Shown here piece after piece: positions 1-8,433 of a stretch of DNA of 64,000 nucleotides. This stretch comes from F1-120-MAGs238 sp964484185. Its GTDB lineage: Bacteria > Planctomycetota > Phycisphaerae > Phycisphaerales > UBA1924. The notes below the pieces were generated by a model, which was not told where the DNA came from, ran no database searches, and was given only the letters and a program-made list of their open reading frames with translations. Position 1 is the stretch's first letter. Each line of letters begins with the position of its first letter. Location of the stretch: NCBI GenBank assembly GCA_964484185.1, contig CAZAEQ010000003.1:1-64000 (forward strand). The letters are read 5' to 3'. Made by a program: the position numbers and the translations under genes.

Positions 1-2
1 GC

Positions 3-116
3 GCACAAGAAAAACAACTCAAGGAGCAAAATAAACACAGCAAATCAGCGAAATCTAAAAAGTCACTAACCGCGCCAAGACCACTGGGCCCACCAAACAC
101 CTGGACCTGCGGCTGA
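3..116 (+). CDS. C-terminal tail of an unidentified protein (partial)
   Basis: An open frame enters from the left edge and stops at TGA 114-116. It gives 37 residues: a Lys/Gln/Ser-rich stretch, then a tail ending PRPLGPPNTWTCG. It converges on the next gene with a 31-base gap. Only the end is visible, so no family can be named, and a chance open frame of this length is possible. Confidence 0.3.
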   Translation, partial: AQEKQLKEQNKHSKSAKSKKSLTAPRPLGPPNTWTCG

Positions 117-147
117 TGGTGTCGCTCGTCGCCTGTGTTCTCTAAAA

Positions 148-930
148 CTATTTCGCGGCGGGCTGCGCAGTCAATCTCTTCAGCGCGTTGTTGGCGATCA
201 ATCCGATGATAACCATCACGACGATCGCCGAAACAATTCCCGTGACCCACACCCACATCGGCCTTGATTCCTTGGCAGCATGCTCAGGGTCGAGACGAGT
301 TGCAAAGTCCGCGGCAATATAAACAGTAATAAGCGTGCGCGGCGCCATGCCTATCGCTGTGCCCAGGATATAAGCAACCGGATTCGCCTTGACGCTGGCC
401 AGAACCAGATTGGTGATGGCGAATGGAGAATTGATGGGAAGACGCACGAGAGAAATGATCGCGAGCGACTTCAGAAACGAGCCGCCAATCATGGCATCTC
501 GAATCGCGGCCCACTTTGGTTTCTCAGAAATGATTTTCTGCACACGGTCCTTCGATCCCATGCGACCAACAACATACCCAAAAATCGCAGCGCCGGTGAA
601 ACCAACCAGGGCGGCGATCGAACCTGCCTGAAAACCAAATGCCCATCCACCCAGAATGGCAGAGGCGTATGTCGGCAAAATGGCTCCGCCGGCAAGAACG
701 ATGAACGCGCCGGTATAGATAAAGATCCCGTTGGTCTCGTGGCTGCGGAGCCACTGACCAATGACGTTGATTTTCCAGTAAAGGACCACCGATCCCAGAA
801 GCGGAAGAAAACAAGCGATAATGCCAAGAACCGCGGCGGGTCCAAGACGCTTGATCAAATCCTCCTGCGGCGCATTCGGTGCCGCAGGTTCAGTGGAGGG
901 CGAAGGAGTGTGCGATGCGTCGTTCGACAT
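148..930 (-). CDS. TVP38/TMEM64 (VTT-domain) family membrane protein
   Basis: Inner-membrane protein of 260 residues from ATG 930; an in-frame TTG lies nine bases further out. Hydrophobic segments occur near residues 30-50, 70-90, 95-120, 150-210 and 230-250. The centre shows the VTT/DedA-type signature: a Gly-rich stretch (FTGAAIFGYVVGRMG), then VRLPINSPFAITNLVLAS and a GTAIGMAPRT turn. Relatives are linked to lipid scrambling or small-solute transport, but the substrate here is unknown. It shares orientation with the next gene, 23 bases upstream, so the two may be co-transcribed. Confidence 0.8.
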   Translation of the reverse strand: MSNDASHTPSPSTEPAAPNAPQEDLIKRLGPAAVLGIIACFLPLLGSVVLYWKINVIGQWLRSHETNGIFIYTGAFIVLAGGAILPTYASAILGGWAFGFQAGSIAALVGFTGAAIFGYVVGRMGSKDRVQKIISEKPKWAAIRDAMIGGSFLKSLAIISLVRLPINSPFAITNLVLASVKANPVAYILGTAIGMAPRTLITVYIAADFATRLDPEHAAKESRPMWVWVTGIVSAIVVMVIIGLIANNALKRLTAQPAAK

Positions 931-953
931 GCGGCACAAGGTTACGCAAGGGT

Positions 954-1787
954 TTATCGCTGCTGTGTTCGCGCGACGATTTCAAGGCGATTTTCACGAG
1001 AATGCAGTTCGATAATCTGGACGCGACGTCCATCGGCCAATTGAATCGCTGCCCGATCCAGGACGGGCTGGGTTCCTTCCAGCGCGGCAAAGACGCGTGC
1101 CGACTCCGAGTTTGACTGGATAGATAGTGGCAGATAGCGATCAAGCATCGAAGGAGCGTGACGAATGACCCATGATGAAGGGAGCGAAAGTCGGCCGACC
1201 GAGATCGAGGTGGTGGTAAACCACAGCGCTCCCTCTTCGTCGATGCGTGGGGTAAGTCGGGCGGAAAGAACGTGGAACTGCGAACCAGCGCGGATGCGTG
1301 CGCCAATAAGCACGCAATCGTCCTCAAAGTGGACACGCAACTGTTCGAGTTCCGAAGGCCAGAGATTCTCGCCGCGGTTCCTGGCCCACTTGGGCGCGGC
1401 AAACTCAAGCCACGCGTTGACATCGCCGGGCTGCATCGCAACAGCCCACGATTCGCTTTGCCAGGGTTTATCAGGTGCCGGGCGTTTCCCATCGCGCACC
1501 CGGTTCAGTTCGGTGACGAGCAGAGATTCAAACCCGCTCGCGCGTTCTTGCGAGTGGTCCCTGACATCAACCGCCTGGTTCCACCACGCAGGAGTGGATT
1601 GTGTCAGTATCAAGGAAACAAGAACGCCAATACAGGCAAGCGCGATAATCGAAAGGCCCGCGCCGATAGCCAGCCGACGCCGCCGACGACCGCGCTGGCG
1701 CGGAGTTAGTAGATCTGTTTCCCTCACCGCAGAGGATAGTGATGATGTTACTTTTCCTGCGGCGAGAAACGCTTGAGAATCTCCCAT
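954..1787 (-). CDS. Single-pass membrane protein, function unknown
   Basis: A 277-residue protein. About 35 cytoplasmic residues end in an Arg cluster (RQRGRRRRR), followed by one hydrophobic helix near residues 40-62, giving an N-in topology. The remaining ~215 residues would lie outside the membrane and contain no motif I recognise. Patches of Trp (WNQ, WQSESW, WLEF, WARN) and alternating strands suggest a folded beta-rich domain. It sits directly upstream of the TVP38-like gene on the same strand. Length and codon pattern look like a real gene; no function is proposed. Confidence 0.65.
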   Translation of the reverse strand: MGDSQAFLAAGKVTSSLSSAVRETDLLTPRQRGRRRRRLAIGAGLSIIALACIGVLVSLILTQSTPAWWNQAVDVRDHSQERASGFESLLVTELNRVRDGKRPAPDKPWQSESWAVAMQPGDVNAWLEFAAPKWARNRGENLWPSELEQLRVHFEDDCVLIGARIRAGSQFHVLSARLTPRIDEEGALWFTTTSISVGRLSLPSSWVIRHAPSMLDRYLPLSIQSNSESARVFAALEGTQPVLDRAAIQLADGRRVQIIELHSRENRLEIVARTQQR

Positions 1788-2523
1788 GCCGGCTCTTTTT
1801 GCGCGTGGCGAAGCGAGGGCCTTTTTCCTAAAGCATTGAAAATGCTTGGGTTATGACACACTTGCTGCCGCATTGAACCGCAATTCTCTTCCAATATCCA
1901 TCAAGATTGAAGGATTCTGATAGGTATGCCGATGATGAGTGGCTCAGCAGCCCTGCAAAGGAAGCCGCGGATTCGGCGGTACTTGGTGAGGCTATATTCA
2001 TATGTCTGGTTGATGCAGTAACTGGCATCAGGCGGATTGGGCCAACCGGGGCGGAAACGCCTCGGACGGCAAGAAAAACAGGCTCCGGGGAATTTGCGCG
2101 GGTGTACCGCAGCGGGCAACCGGGGCTTCACAAGCAAGTAATTGGTGCAGAGCCGCTTTTCTAAAAGCCGGCGGCGTCAAGAATACGAGCGGATAGATTG
2201 CTGAACCAACAGGAATTTGTACAGACACACCAGAAAGAGCCAGTCGCGCGTTTCGCGCGGGCGGCTTTCGCGGGGCGTGAATCTGTGCAGTCTTCAGGTC
2301 GTCGAGATTCGGCGCGGGTTCAGCAGGTCACATCCTGCGATCAATTTGGTCGCATGGTAAAGAGAGCCAAAGTGAATCGGCGATTTGCTCGCTGGTTTTC
2401 CTCGACTGTCAAGATCGATATTCGTAATCGCTTCCGACGCCGGGCCTGAATTTATCCGCATTCTCGCGGCAGGCCAAGGTAACAGATATTGAGCGGCCCT
2501 CACCAGTCGATGGGAAGGGCCTT
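1788..2523. other. 736-bp intergenic region upstream of rne
   Basis: No convincing gene. It separates the leftward unknown membrane protein from rightward rne, so it must hold divergent promoters. A 7-bp inverted repeat with a 3-base loop lies at 1831-1847 without a T tract. The part nearest rne has stops in all frames on the coding strand and could be an untranslated leader. In Enterobacteria the rne leader mediates autoregulation by RNase E; whether that happens here is inference. Confidence 0.4.
2495..2521 (+). promoter_or_regulatory. Hairpin overlapping the rne ribosome-binding site
   Basis: GGCCCT at 2495-2500 can pair with AGGGCC at 2516-2521. The right arm overlaps the purine-rich Shine-Dalgarno-like stretch GGGAAGGG (2513-2520 region) just before ATG 2524. 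Folding would hide part of the ribosome-binding site. The pairing is seen in the sequence; a regulatory role is inferred. Confidence 0.35.
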
Positions 2524-5421
2524 ATGTCCAAGTCACAGATGTTAATGAACTATGTCCCCGGCGAAGAATGCCGCGTGGCAATTGTTGAAGATGGCAAGCT
2601 CGAAGAGCTGCACGTAGAAAGATTCGCACAGGCGAGCCGCGTCGGCAATATCTATCTGGGAAAAGTCAATAACGTTGAACCGTCAATCCAGGCGGCGTTT
2701 GTCGACTTCGGTGTCGGCGAAAACGGTTTCCTCCACGTCTCCGATCTCCACCCGCGGTATTTCCCCGGTGTGACCGAAGACGACTCAGTTGAAAAAGTCG
2801 GCCACAAGACGCCGCGGCGCGAGCGGCCTGCAATGCAGGAAGCGCTCAAGCGCAACAACGAAATCCTGGTGCAGGTGCTCAAGGAAGGCGTCGGAACTAA
2901 AGGCCCGACGCTCACAAGCTACCTCTCGATTCCAGGCCGATTCCTGGTCATGATGCCGTTCATGGACAATGTCGGCGTCACGCGCAAGGTTGATGATGAA
3001 GATCAACGCCGCAAGATGCGCGAAATCCTCGATCAGCTCGATCTCCCCGAAGGATTCGGATTCATCCTGCGTACCGCAGGAATGGACCGCACCAAGGCAG
3101 AACTCAAGCGCGACTTGGCGTATCTCATGCGTCTATGGAAAGACATGGAACGCCGACTGGGCGCAGGAAGCGGCCGCACACGCTTGCTGTATTCAGAAAG
3201 CGATCTCCTGGTACGCGCACTGCGCGACATGGTGGGCGCAGAGACCGATGAAGTCATTGTCGACAACGAAGCCGCACTGCAGCGTGCTGCGCGATTCCTC
3301 AAGATCGTCGCGCCGCGCTCGACCTGCAAGCTCTATCACTACAAAGAAAAATCGCCGATGTTCCACGCGTTTGGCGTGGAAGAGCAGATTTCACTGATGC
3401 ACGCACGGGAAGTGCCGCTGCCCAGCGGCGGACGTCTCGTGATTGATCAGACCGAAGCGATGGTGGCGATCGACGTGAACTCCGGCAAGAGCCGCGATGC
3501 ACGTGACAGCGAAGACAATGCGTTCCAGACCAACCTTGAAGCCGTGGATGAAATCTGCCGCCAGTTGCGGTTGCGCGACATGGGCGGCATTGTCTGCAAC
3601 GATTTGATCGATATGCGATTCCCATCGAATCGCAAAGATGTCGAGGCCCGGTTCAAGGAACGCCTCAAGCGCGATCGTGCCAAAACGACCATCGCGACGA
3701 TTTCGCCATTTGGTATTCTGGAAATGACTCGCCAACGCATGCGCGGCAGTCACGAGACAGTGCACTTTGCAGATTGTCCGACATGTCGCGGCCGAGGAAT
3801 TCTGCAGAAGCCAGATTCCGTAGCAGCAGATGCGCTCCGCGATCTGTCGGCGCTGCTCGCAAACGAAAAAGTACGCAAAGTGGAAATGGTGGTAGCCCCG
3901 CGCGTTGCCAGCGAATTGCTGTCGCACAAGCGTCAGGCGTTGTCTCGCATTGAACGCGCGATGGACAAGCACGTTGATGTGCGCGTAAGCGAAACAGTGC
4001 CGGTCGATCGTGTCACGGTGTACGCGTATGACGATGAGGGTGACTTGGATCTGACCAAGATGCCGCGGCCAACCAAGCCCAAAAACCTCGAAGAATTCGC
4101 CTATGCGGACCTGGACGAAAACGATGAAAAGTTCACGTTTGAAGAGCCGCCAACAGAGCCTCTTGATGAAGATGATGTAGCTCCAGCGCACGGCGATCCA
4201 AAGGCACATCCCATTGAACTTGATGAAGTTCTGCTGGATGGAGAGGGCCATGTCGAAGAAGTGCAAGGCCCGACTCTCGCAGACATTGGTCGTCGCGATC
4301 GACGCGGAGGCAGAGCGCCGCGCGGACGCGATGGCGATCGTGGCCGGGATCGCGGACCAGACCGTGGTCCAGATCGCGGGCGCGGTGGGCCCGCACGCGG
4401 TAAGGCGCCAGCAGGACGTGATTCTCGCGGCGGCGGGCGCGATTCCCGACCGGCTGCAGCGCCGGTTCGCAATGAAGTTGATGAATGGGGCGAGGCGCCA
4501 GTTGCGCGGACTGCAACACCGGCAAAAGCTCCAGATCGAATTGTCCCCGCTGGTCCCGCAGGACCGAAGGCTCCAGCAGGTGAAGTTGGCGGCGAGCAAG
4601 GCGAAGGTGGTCCACGTCGCCGCCGACGTCGTCGCGGTCGTGGCGGCAGAGGTGGCGCAGATTCATTTGCGGAACCACAGGGTACTGGCCCGATCGGCGA
4701 GCCAATGGAAGGCGCGATCGAAGGCGCCGCAGATTTTGACGGACCATCGATCTCTCCATTTGAAGTGACGCAGACATCGCCGTTTGGTATTCCTGAAGGC
4801 TTCAGCGGATTTGAAGAAGGCGGACGCGGCGGCAATCGCCGCGGCGGACGTCGCGGACAGGGTCCGGCAAATAATGGAAATGGAGCGCAGCGTGCGCCGG
4901 GTCAGGCACCGATACCAGGAAACGAACAACGGGCAGTGCGTCCGTTGCCGCCAATGCCCGCGACGCAGCAGCGTGGAAATGAACCTCGGCCAGTTTCGCG
5001 GCCGGTTTCGCCGCAAGCACAGGCGCCTGATAGTCGTGGTCCGGCGCCGCAAGGCGGCGGTCGCGATCGTGCGAGATTTGTGCGTCCAAACTCCGGGCCA
5101 TCGGGTCGGGGACATGCAAACACTTCGACCGATTTCAAGACCGGTGGAGACTGGGGAGATGAGGGACCGAGCAATGTGGCGAACCCGGCTTCGCCACGTG
5201 AACTGCCTCCGATGCCGAGCCTGCCACCAAAGGTGAGTGCGCCGGCGCCAGTTCAGCCAATGGCGCGAGTTGAGGCGCCAAGACCAGTTTCACCGCCGCC
5301 GATTCCGGTGCAGTCACCAGCTCCGACACAATCGACGCCCGCGAAGCCGCGGACGTTGTATGGGGCAGCGCGGCGAAAGTTGAATCCAAGTGAAATCAAC
5401 AAGCGTCCTAAGCAGGAATAA
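2524..5421 (+). CDS. rne: Ribonuclease E/G family endoribonuclease
   Basis: Single-strand-specific endoribonuclease for mRNA turnover and rRNA/tRNA processing, 965 residues. An S1 RNA-binding domain begins near residue 38 (VGNIYLGKVNNV) and is broken by an inserted charged loop. The catalytic Mg-binding aspartates are D317 (VAIDVNSG) and D360 (NDLIDM). The Zn-link cysteines are C418 and C421 (DCPTCRGRG). After about residue 510 the protein becomes acidic, then a long disordered tail with RGG/RGRD repeats near 590-650 and a second Arg/Gly patch near 690-790, ending in Pro-rich sequence. Such tails bind RNA and degradosome partners in RNase E proteins; partners here are unknown. Heads a packed plus-strand operon with dxr 15 bases downstream. 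Confidence 0.95.
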   Translation: MSKSQMLMNYVPGEECRVAIVEDGKLEELHVERFAQASRVGNIYLGKVNNVEPSIQAAFVDFGVGENGFLHVSDLHPRYFPGVTEDDSVEKVGHKTPRRERPAMQEALKRNNEILVQVLKEGVGTKGPTLTSYLSIPGRFLVMMPFMDNVGVTRKVDDEDQRRKMREILDQLDLPEGFGFILRTAGMDRTKAELKRDLAYLMRLWKDMERRLGAGSGRTRLLYSESDLLVRALRDMVGAETDEVIVDNEAALQRAARFLKIVAPRSTCKLYHYKEKSPMFHAFGVEEQISLMHAREVPLPSGGRLVIDQTEAMVAIDVNSGKSRDARDSEDNAFQTNLEAVDEICRQLRLRDMGGIVCNDLIDMRFPSNRKDVEARFKERLKRDRAKTTIATISPFGILEMTRQRMRGSHETVHFADCPTCRGRGILQKPDSVAADALRDLSALLANEKVRKVEMVVAPRVASELLSHKRQALSRIERAMDKHVDVRVSETVPVDRVTVYAYDDEGDLDLTKMPRPTKPKNLEEFAYADLDENDEKFTFEEPPTEPLDEDDVAPAHGDPKAHPIELDEVLLDGEGHVEEVQGPTLADIGRRDRRGGRAPRGRDGDRGRDRGPDRGPDRGRGGPARGKAPAGRDSRGGGRDSRPAAAPVRNEVDEWGEAPVARTATPAKAPDRIVPAGPAGPKAPAGEVGGEQGEGGPRRRRRRRGRGGRGGADSFAEPQGTGPIGEPMEGAIEGAADFDGPSISPFEVTQTSPFGIPEGFSGFEEGGRGGNRRGGRRGQGPANNGNGAQRAPGQAPIPGNEQRAVRPLPPMPATQQRGNEPRPVSRPVSPQAQAPDSRGPAPQGGGRDRARFVRPNSGPSGRGHANTSTDFKTGGDWGDEGPSNVANPASPRELPPMPSLPPKVSAPAPVQPMARVEAPRPVSPPPIPVQSPAPTQSTPAKPRTLYGAARRKLNPSEINKRPKQE

Positions 5422-5436
5422 TTCCCAGCCAACATC

Positions 5437-6657
5437 ATGCATACACGCCGCGTTGTCATACTGGGATCGACTGGGTCTATCGGCAGGCAGACGCTTGAGG
5501 TGATTGCGCACGTCAATGCACTGGCGGCGGCGGGCAAAAGCCAAGTGCGGTTTGAAGTCGCCGGGCTGGCGGCAGGCAACAACGCAAAGTTGTTAGCCGA
5601 GCAGGTCCGACAGTGGGGCGTGCAACGGGTTGCGATCTGCAAAGATTCGGGCGAGCACGCCGAACTTCGAAACGCGCTACTTGGACCAACATCGGCGGAA
5701 GAACTGGTTCGAACGGTCGACGCGGATGTAGTGGTTGCGGCCATGGTGGGGGCGGCGGGAATTCCCGCAACTCTCGCGGCGATCGAACGCGGGTGTGATG
5801 TTGCACTTGCCAACAAAGAAACTCTTGTGGCGGCGGGGTCGCTGGTCTTGCGGGCAATTGAGAAATCGAGCGCGGTCCGCAAGCCATATTTGCTGCCAGT
5901 GGATTCAGAACACGCGGGTGTATGGCAATGCCTGGCGGGGATGTGCGGCGATCTGGAGTGCGTGCCGCCGCTGGAAGCGCGGAAGAGTGTGGCAAAAGTC
6001 ACTTTGACGGCATCGGGCGGGCCATTTCGCACATGGACCAAAGATGCGATTTTTGGAGCAAGCGCGGAGCAGGCGCTCAAGCACCCGACGTGGACGATGG
6101 GCGGCAAGGTGACGATCGACTCTGCGAGCCTGATGAACAAGGCGCTGGAACTGATCGAGGCATACTGGCTGTTTGGTGTAGAACCAGACCAGCTTGACGC
6201 GGTGATTCATTCTCAGTCGATTGTGCACGCAATGGTTGAAACGCTTGAGGGCTCGGTTCTGATGCAGTGTGCGATGCCTGATATGCGAACGCCGATTCAG
6301 ATGGCGCTGCAATATCCGCAGCGGGTGAGCGGGCTTGCGCGGCGGGTGAACTTGGCAGCGCACGGCACACTTTCATTTGAAGCGGTGGATCTGGACCGCT
6401 TTCCCGCGATGGGATTCTGGAAGCGGTGCATTGGAACAGAGAATGGTGGCACGACGCGCGGCGCGATTCTGAACGCGGCCAATGAGGCGGCAGTGTCACG
6501 GTTTCTTGATCATACGCAATCGCCAATTCCGTTTGGTCGGATTACCGAAGTTGTGGGCGAGGTGATCGAAGCTGTTGCGCCGGTTCGAGTTCATTCGCTC
6601 GCGGATGTTCTGGGAGCGGATAGCAGTGCGCGTGAAGCAGTTCGCAGGATTTTGTAA
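5437..6657 (+). CDS. dxr: 1-deoxy-D-xylulose 5-phosphate reductoisomerase
   Basis: Makes 2-C-methyl-D-erythritol 4-phosphate from DXP with NADPH, the first committed step of the MEP isoprenoid pathway, in the cytoplasm. The 406 residues match the family length. Visible motifs: N-terminal NADPH loop ILGSTGSIGRQT, ALANKETLVAAG, metal/substrate motif LPVDSEHAGVWQ, LTASGGPFRTW, WTMGGKVTIDSASLMNKALE, and IHSQSIVHAMVE near the C-terminal domain. The start is 15 bases after rne with only a weak ribosome-binding site, suggesting coupling to rne. The gap to the next gene is 12 bases. Confidence 0.95.
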   Translation: MHTRRVVILGSTGSIGRQTLEVIAHVNALAAAGKSQVRFEVAGLAAGNNAKLLAEQVRQWGVQRVAICKDSGEHAELRNALLGPTSAEELVRTVDADVVVAAMVGAAGIPATLAAIERGCDVALANKETLVAAGSLVLRAIEKSSAVRKPYLLPVDSEHAGVWQCLAGMCGDLECVPPLEARKSVAKVTLTASGGPFRTWTKDAIFGASAEQALKHPTWTMGGKVTIDSASLMNKALELIEAYWLFGVEPDQLDAVIHSQSIVHAMVETLEGSVLMQCAMPDMRTPIQMALQYPQRVSGLARRVNLAAHGTLSFEAVDLDRFPAMGFWKRCIGTENGGTTRGAILNAANEAAVSRFLDHTQSPIPFGRITEVVGEVIEAVAPVRVHSLADVLGADSSAREAVRRIL

Positions 6658-6669
6658 ACAGGGCTCAAG

Positions 6670-8433
6670 ATGCTGCAACGAGGTCAACAGATTGAAACAC
6701 TGGTTCGCTCAGGGCAGTATGAGCGCGCCCGCACTGAGTTGCTGAAGTTACTGAAAGATGAGCCAAAGAGTCCGGAAGTTCTGAACGGACTTGCGGTGGT
6801 TGATGCGTATTCCGGCAACCTGCCGCGAAGCGTGTATTACAGCGAAATGGCCGCGAAGTACGCGCCAACGAATCCGGTGGTGTGGAGAACGCACGCCAAC
6901 ACGTTGTGTCAGCTAGGCAAGTATGACAAGGCGGCGGAGGCGTTTGATCACATTTTGAAGATCGCGCCAGGTGATGCAGGATCGTGGCTGGGACGATCAT
7001 CGGTCGAGCGTTTCCGCGGCAACCTCGACGGCGCGGCAGAAATATTGAAGCAAGGACTGGGAGCGGCAGGCGAGACCGAGGCGCTTCTGTCCGCGCTGGC
7101 AGGCGCGCTGAATAACTGCGGCCAGCCTGGGGCAGCGATGGAGCTGTGTGAGAAGGGAATGAAGAAGTTCCCCAACTCGCTGGAGATTGCGAGTCTGGCG
7201 TGCAATACCAGTCAGAATGTTGTTGAGATGTCGAGAGAGCGTGTTTTCGAAGTGCACAAGCGGTATGGCGAGATCATGCAGAGGTGTTTTGTGCCGCCGG
7301 TTGTGAGGTATGGGAACGTTGTTGATCCGGAGAGGAAATTGCGGATTGGGTTTGTGTCAGGCGATTTACGCCGCCACAGCGTGGCGTTTTTTATTGAACC
7401 GCTCTTCGCGAATCTTGATCGCAACCAGTTCGAGATATTCGTGTATTCGACTTCGCACGAGTCTGATGCGGTGACGCAGAAGCTGCGGGGCATGGTACAC
7501 ACGTGGCGGGATGTTGCGGCGTTTGCGGATGCACAGCTGGCCGAGCGGATTTACACAGATCAGATAGATATTTTGGTTGACCTGCATGGCCACACGCAGG
7601 GGCATCGGCTGGGAGTTTTTCACAACAAGCCCGCGCCTGTGCAAATGACGTATCTGGGGTATCCGAACACGACTGGTCTGGCGGGGATTGATTACCGCAT
7701 TGTCGATTCGAAGTCGGATCCGGCAGGACTGACAGAAGGAATGCATACAGAGCGGCTTGTGCGAGCGGACAATGGGTTCTTGTGTTTCACAGTACCGGAA
7801 GAGGCGGATACTCCGGCGTTGCAGGCGAGTGAGGATCGACCAGTGACCTTTGGATGTTTTAACGCGTTGCACAAGCTCAGTACCTATTCGATTGGGCTGT
7901 GGTCGCGCATTTTGCGTGACACTCCGGGATCGCGCATGCTGGTGAAATGTCCGATGGGTTCGCAGTCGCTGGTCACCGAGCGGGTTGTGGGTGAATTTGC
8001 CAAGGGCGGTATTGAGCAGAGCCGGATTGAGATCATGCCGGCGCAGAAAACCCTGAAAGAGCATCTGGCGGCGTATCTGAAGATGGATATCGCACTCGAT
8101 CCCTTTCCATATCACGGAACAACCACAACGTGCGAGGCGCTTTTTATGGGCGTACCAGTGGTAAGTCTTGCGGGCGATACGCACATCAGTCGCGTGGGTG
8201 TGAGCGTGCTTTCCGCGGCGGGGTGTCCGCAGTGGATTGCCAAGAGCGAGCCAGAGTATGTGGACATTGCGAAGAAACTTTCGAAGGAGAGCAGGAGTAT
8301 TGAAGCGCGTGAGCGACTTCGGACCCAGCTCGCGGGAAGTGCGTTGTGTGATCGGGCTGCTTTTGGAAAGGATATTGGCGCGATTCTGCGGAGTGCGTGG
8401 AAATCCTGGTGCGCTGGAGCTGGGGCGGCATGA
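6670..8433 (+). CDS. TPR-containing O-GlcNAc transferase-like glycosyltransferase (GT41), copy 1
   Basis: 587 residues. Residues 1-190 are tetratricopeptide-like helices (ARTELLKLLKDEPKSPEVLN and similar). The rest is the SPINDLY/OGT C-terminal catalytic region. Residues equivalent to those essential in characterised OGTs are present: a His in DLRRHSVAFF (about 236) and a Lys in FNALHKLS (about 402). The nucleotide-sugar loop IALDPFPYHGTTTTCEALF is intact. It therefore looks active, probably moving a sugar from a UDP donor to protein Ser/Thr or a glycan; donor and acceptor are unknown. It is the first of three tandem paralogues and its stop overlaps the next start (ATGA). Confidence 0.85.
   Translation: MLQRGQQIETLVRSGQYERARTELLKLLKDEPKSPEVLNGLAVVDAYSGNLPRSVYYSEMAAKYAPTNPVVWRTHANTLCQLGKYDKAAEAFDHILKIAPGDAGSWLGRSSVERFRGNLDGAAEILKQGLGAAGETEALLSALAGALNNCGQPGAAMELCEKGMKKFPNSLEIASLACNTSQNVVEMSRERVFEVHKRYGEIMQRCFVPPVVRYGNVVDPERKLRIGFVSGDLRRHSVAFFIEPLFANLDRNQFEIFVYSTSHESDAVTQKLRGMVHTWRDVAAFADAQLAERIYTDQIDILVDLHGHTQGHRLGVFHNKPAPVQMTYLGYPNTTGLAGIDYRIVDSKSDPAGLTEGMHTERLVRADNGFLCFTVPEEADTPALQASEDRPVTFGCFNALHKLSTYSIGLWSRILRDTPGSRMLVKCPMGSQSLVTERVVGEFAKGGIEQSRIEIMPAQKTLKEHLAAYLKMDIALDPFPYHGTTTTCEALFMGVPVVSLAGDTHISRVGVSVLSAAGCPQWIAKSEPEYVDIAKKLSKESRSIEARERLRTQLAGSALCDRAAFGKDIGAILRSAWKSWCAGAGAA

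Noticed and set aside
1908..1922. 15-base sequence TGAAGGATTCTGATA also found at 25121-25135
   Set aside because: One or a few 15-base matches are expected by chance in 64 kb, and the surroundings are unrelated.
3391..4599. 402-codon open frame antisense to rne, and a 184-codon one in another plus-strand frame
   Set aside because: Both lie wholly inside the well-supported rne gene. Their composition follows from its Arg/Gly-rich codons, and they show no domain or ribosome-binding site.
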